Assembly (NCBI GenBank): GCA_025360285.1
Contig: JANYCM010000332.1
Location: forward strand, 1-12,559
DNA: 12,559 bases
Direction: 5' to 3'
DNA from: Sphingomonadales bacterium
Lineage (GTDB): Bacteria; Pseudomonadota; Alphaproteobacteria; Sphingomonadales; Sphingomonadaceae
Both the position numbers and the translations under genes were made by a program. A model generated the notes under the pieces. It worked only from the letters and a program-made list of their open reading frames with translations. It had not been told where the DNA came from and made no database searches. Positions 12,541 to 12,559 of the stretch are shown piece after piece (position 1 is the first letter of the stretch; each line of letters starts with the position of its first letter).

Positions 12541-12559
12541 CAGCAGCTTTTTTGCTGGC

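Noticed and set aside
1..12559. Mobile element, phage, CRISPR or toxin-antitoxin system
   Set aside because: No transposase, integrase, phage gene, regularly spaced repeat array or small toxin-antitoxin pair was found. Base composition looks even and the genes are common chromosomal ones.

Overview
This is a GC-rich chromosomal window with tightly packed genes. It looks like an alphaproteobacterium, most likely of the order Sphingomonadales. The best clade markers are a MipZ-type division ATPase, an alphaproteobacterial-style ClpS, and a phasin with an Ala/Pro/Lys-rich N-terminal extension. A COG3146 (DUF482) acyltransferase and C-rich/G-rich intergenic inverted repeats, common in this group, point the same way. 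The order-level call is inference from protein style; no 16S rRNA or other diagnostic locus is present. I see no transposase, integrase, phage gene, CRISPR array, rRNA or tRNA. No stretch longer than about 125 bases lacks a gene.

Layout. Bases 1-118 hold a C-rich/G-rich inverted repeat downstream of a leftward D-amino-acid transaminase gene (119-994). A divergent rightward class I photolyase (1091-2482) follows, separated by a spacer with a direct repeat and a perfect hairpin just before the photolyase start. The photolyase ends 3 bases from a convergent leftward gene for a small secreted NTF2-like protein (2486-2956). Upstream of that, in the same direction, lie an APC-family permease (3001-4296), a pirin/quercetinase-like cupin (4351-5052) and a short-chain dehydrogenase (5141-5836). 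These four may form one leftward operon. A near-perfect 27-base inverted repeat separates the dehydrogenase from clpS (5972-6331). A terminator-like hairpin then separates clpS from the phasin gene (6455-7183).

The phasin control region (about 7190-7267) has the clearest regulatory design in the window. It holds a good sigma-70-like promoter whose -10 element lies inside one TGC-N3-GCA palindrome. A second, perfect 12+3+12 palindrome sits directly upstream of the -35. A third site of the same pattern lies about 110 bases upstream of the phosphohexomutase start. The pattern resembles sites described for the polyhydroxybutyrate regulator PhaR.

Further right, the leftward cluster mipZ (9184-9981), membrane-anchored J-domain protein (8775-9182) and phosphomannomutase/phosphoglucomutase (7294-8673) links division-site placement, a chaperone partner and sugar-nucleotide precursor supply. 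panC (10057-10905, pantothenate synthesis) is divergent from mipZ. Its stop codon overlaps that of a convergent gene for a secreted Gly/Tyr-rich protein of unknown function (10902-11348). The window ends with a COG3146 acyltransferase (11407-12540) reading leftward.

Most of this is ordinary core or near-core chromosome, and I did not find a convincing new multi-gene system. The observations most worth following are the phasin operator pair with its third site, the two possible phasin starts, the photolyase with Phe at the position of the outer tryptophan of the electron-transfer triad, and the structured leaders of the photolyase and dehydrogenase genes.
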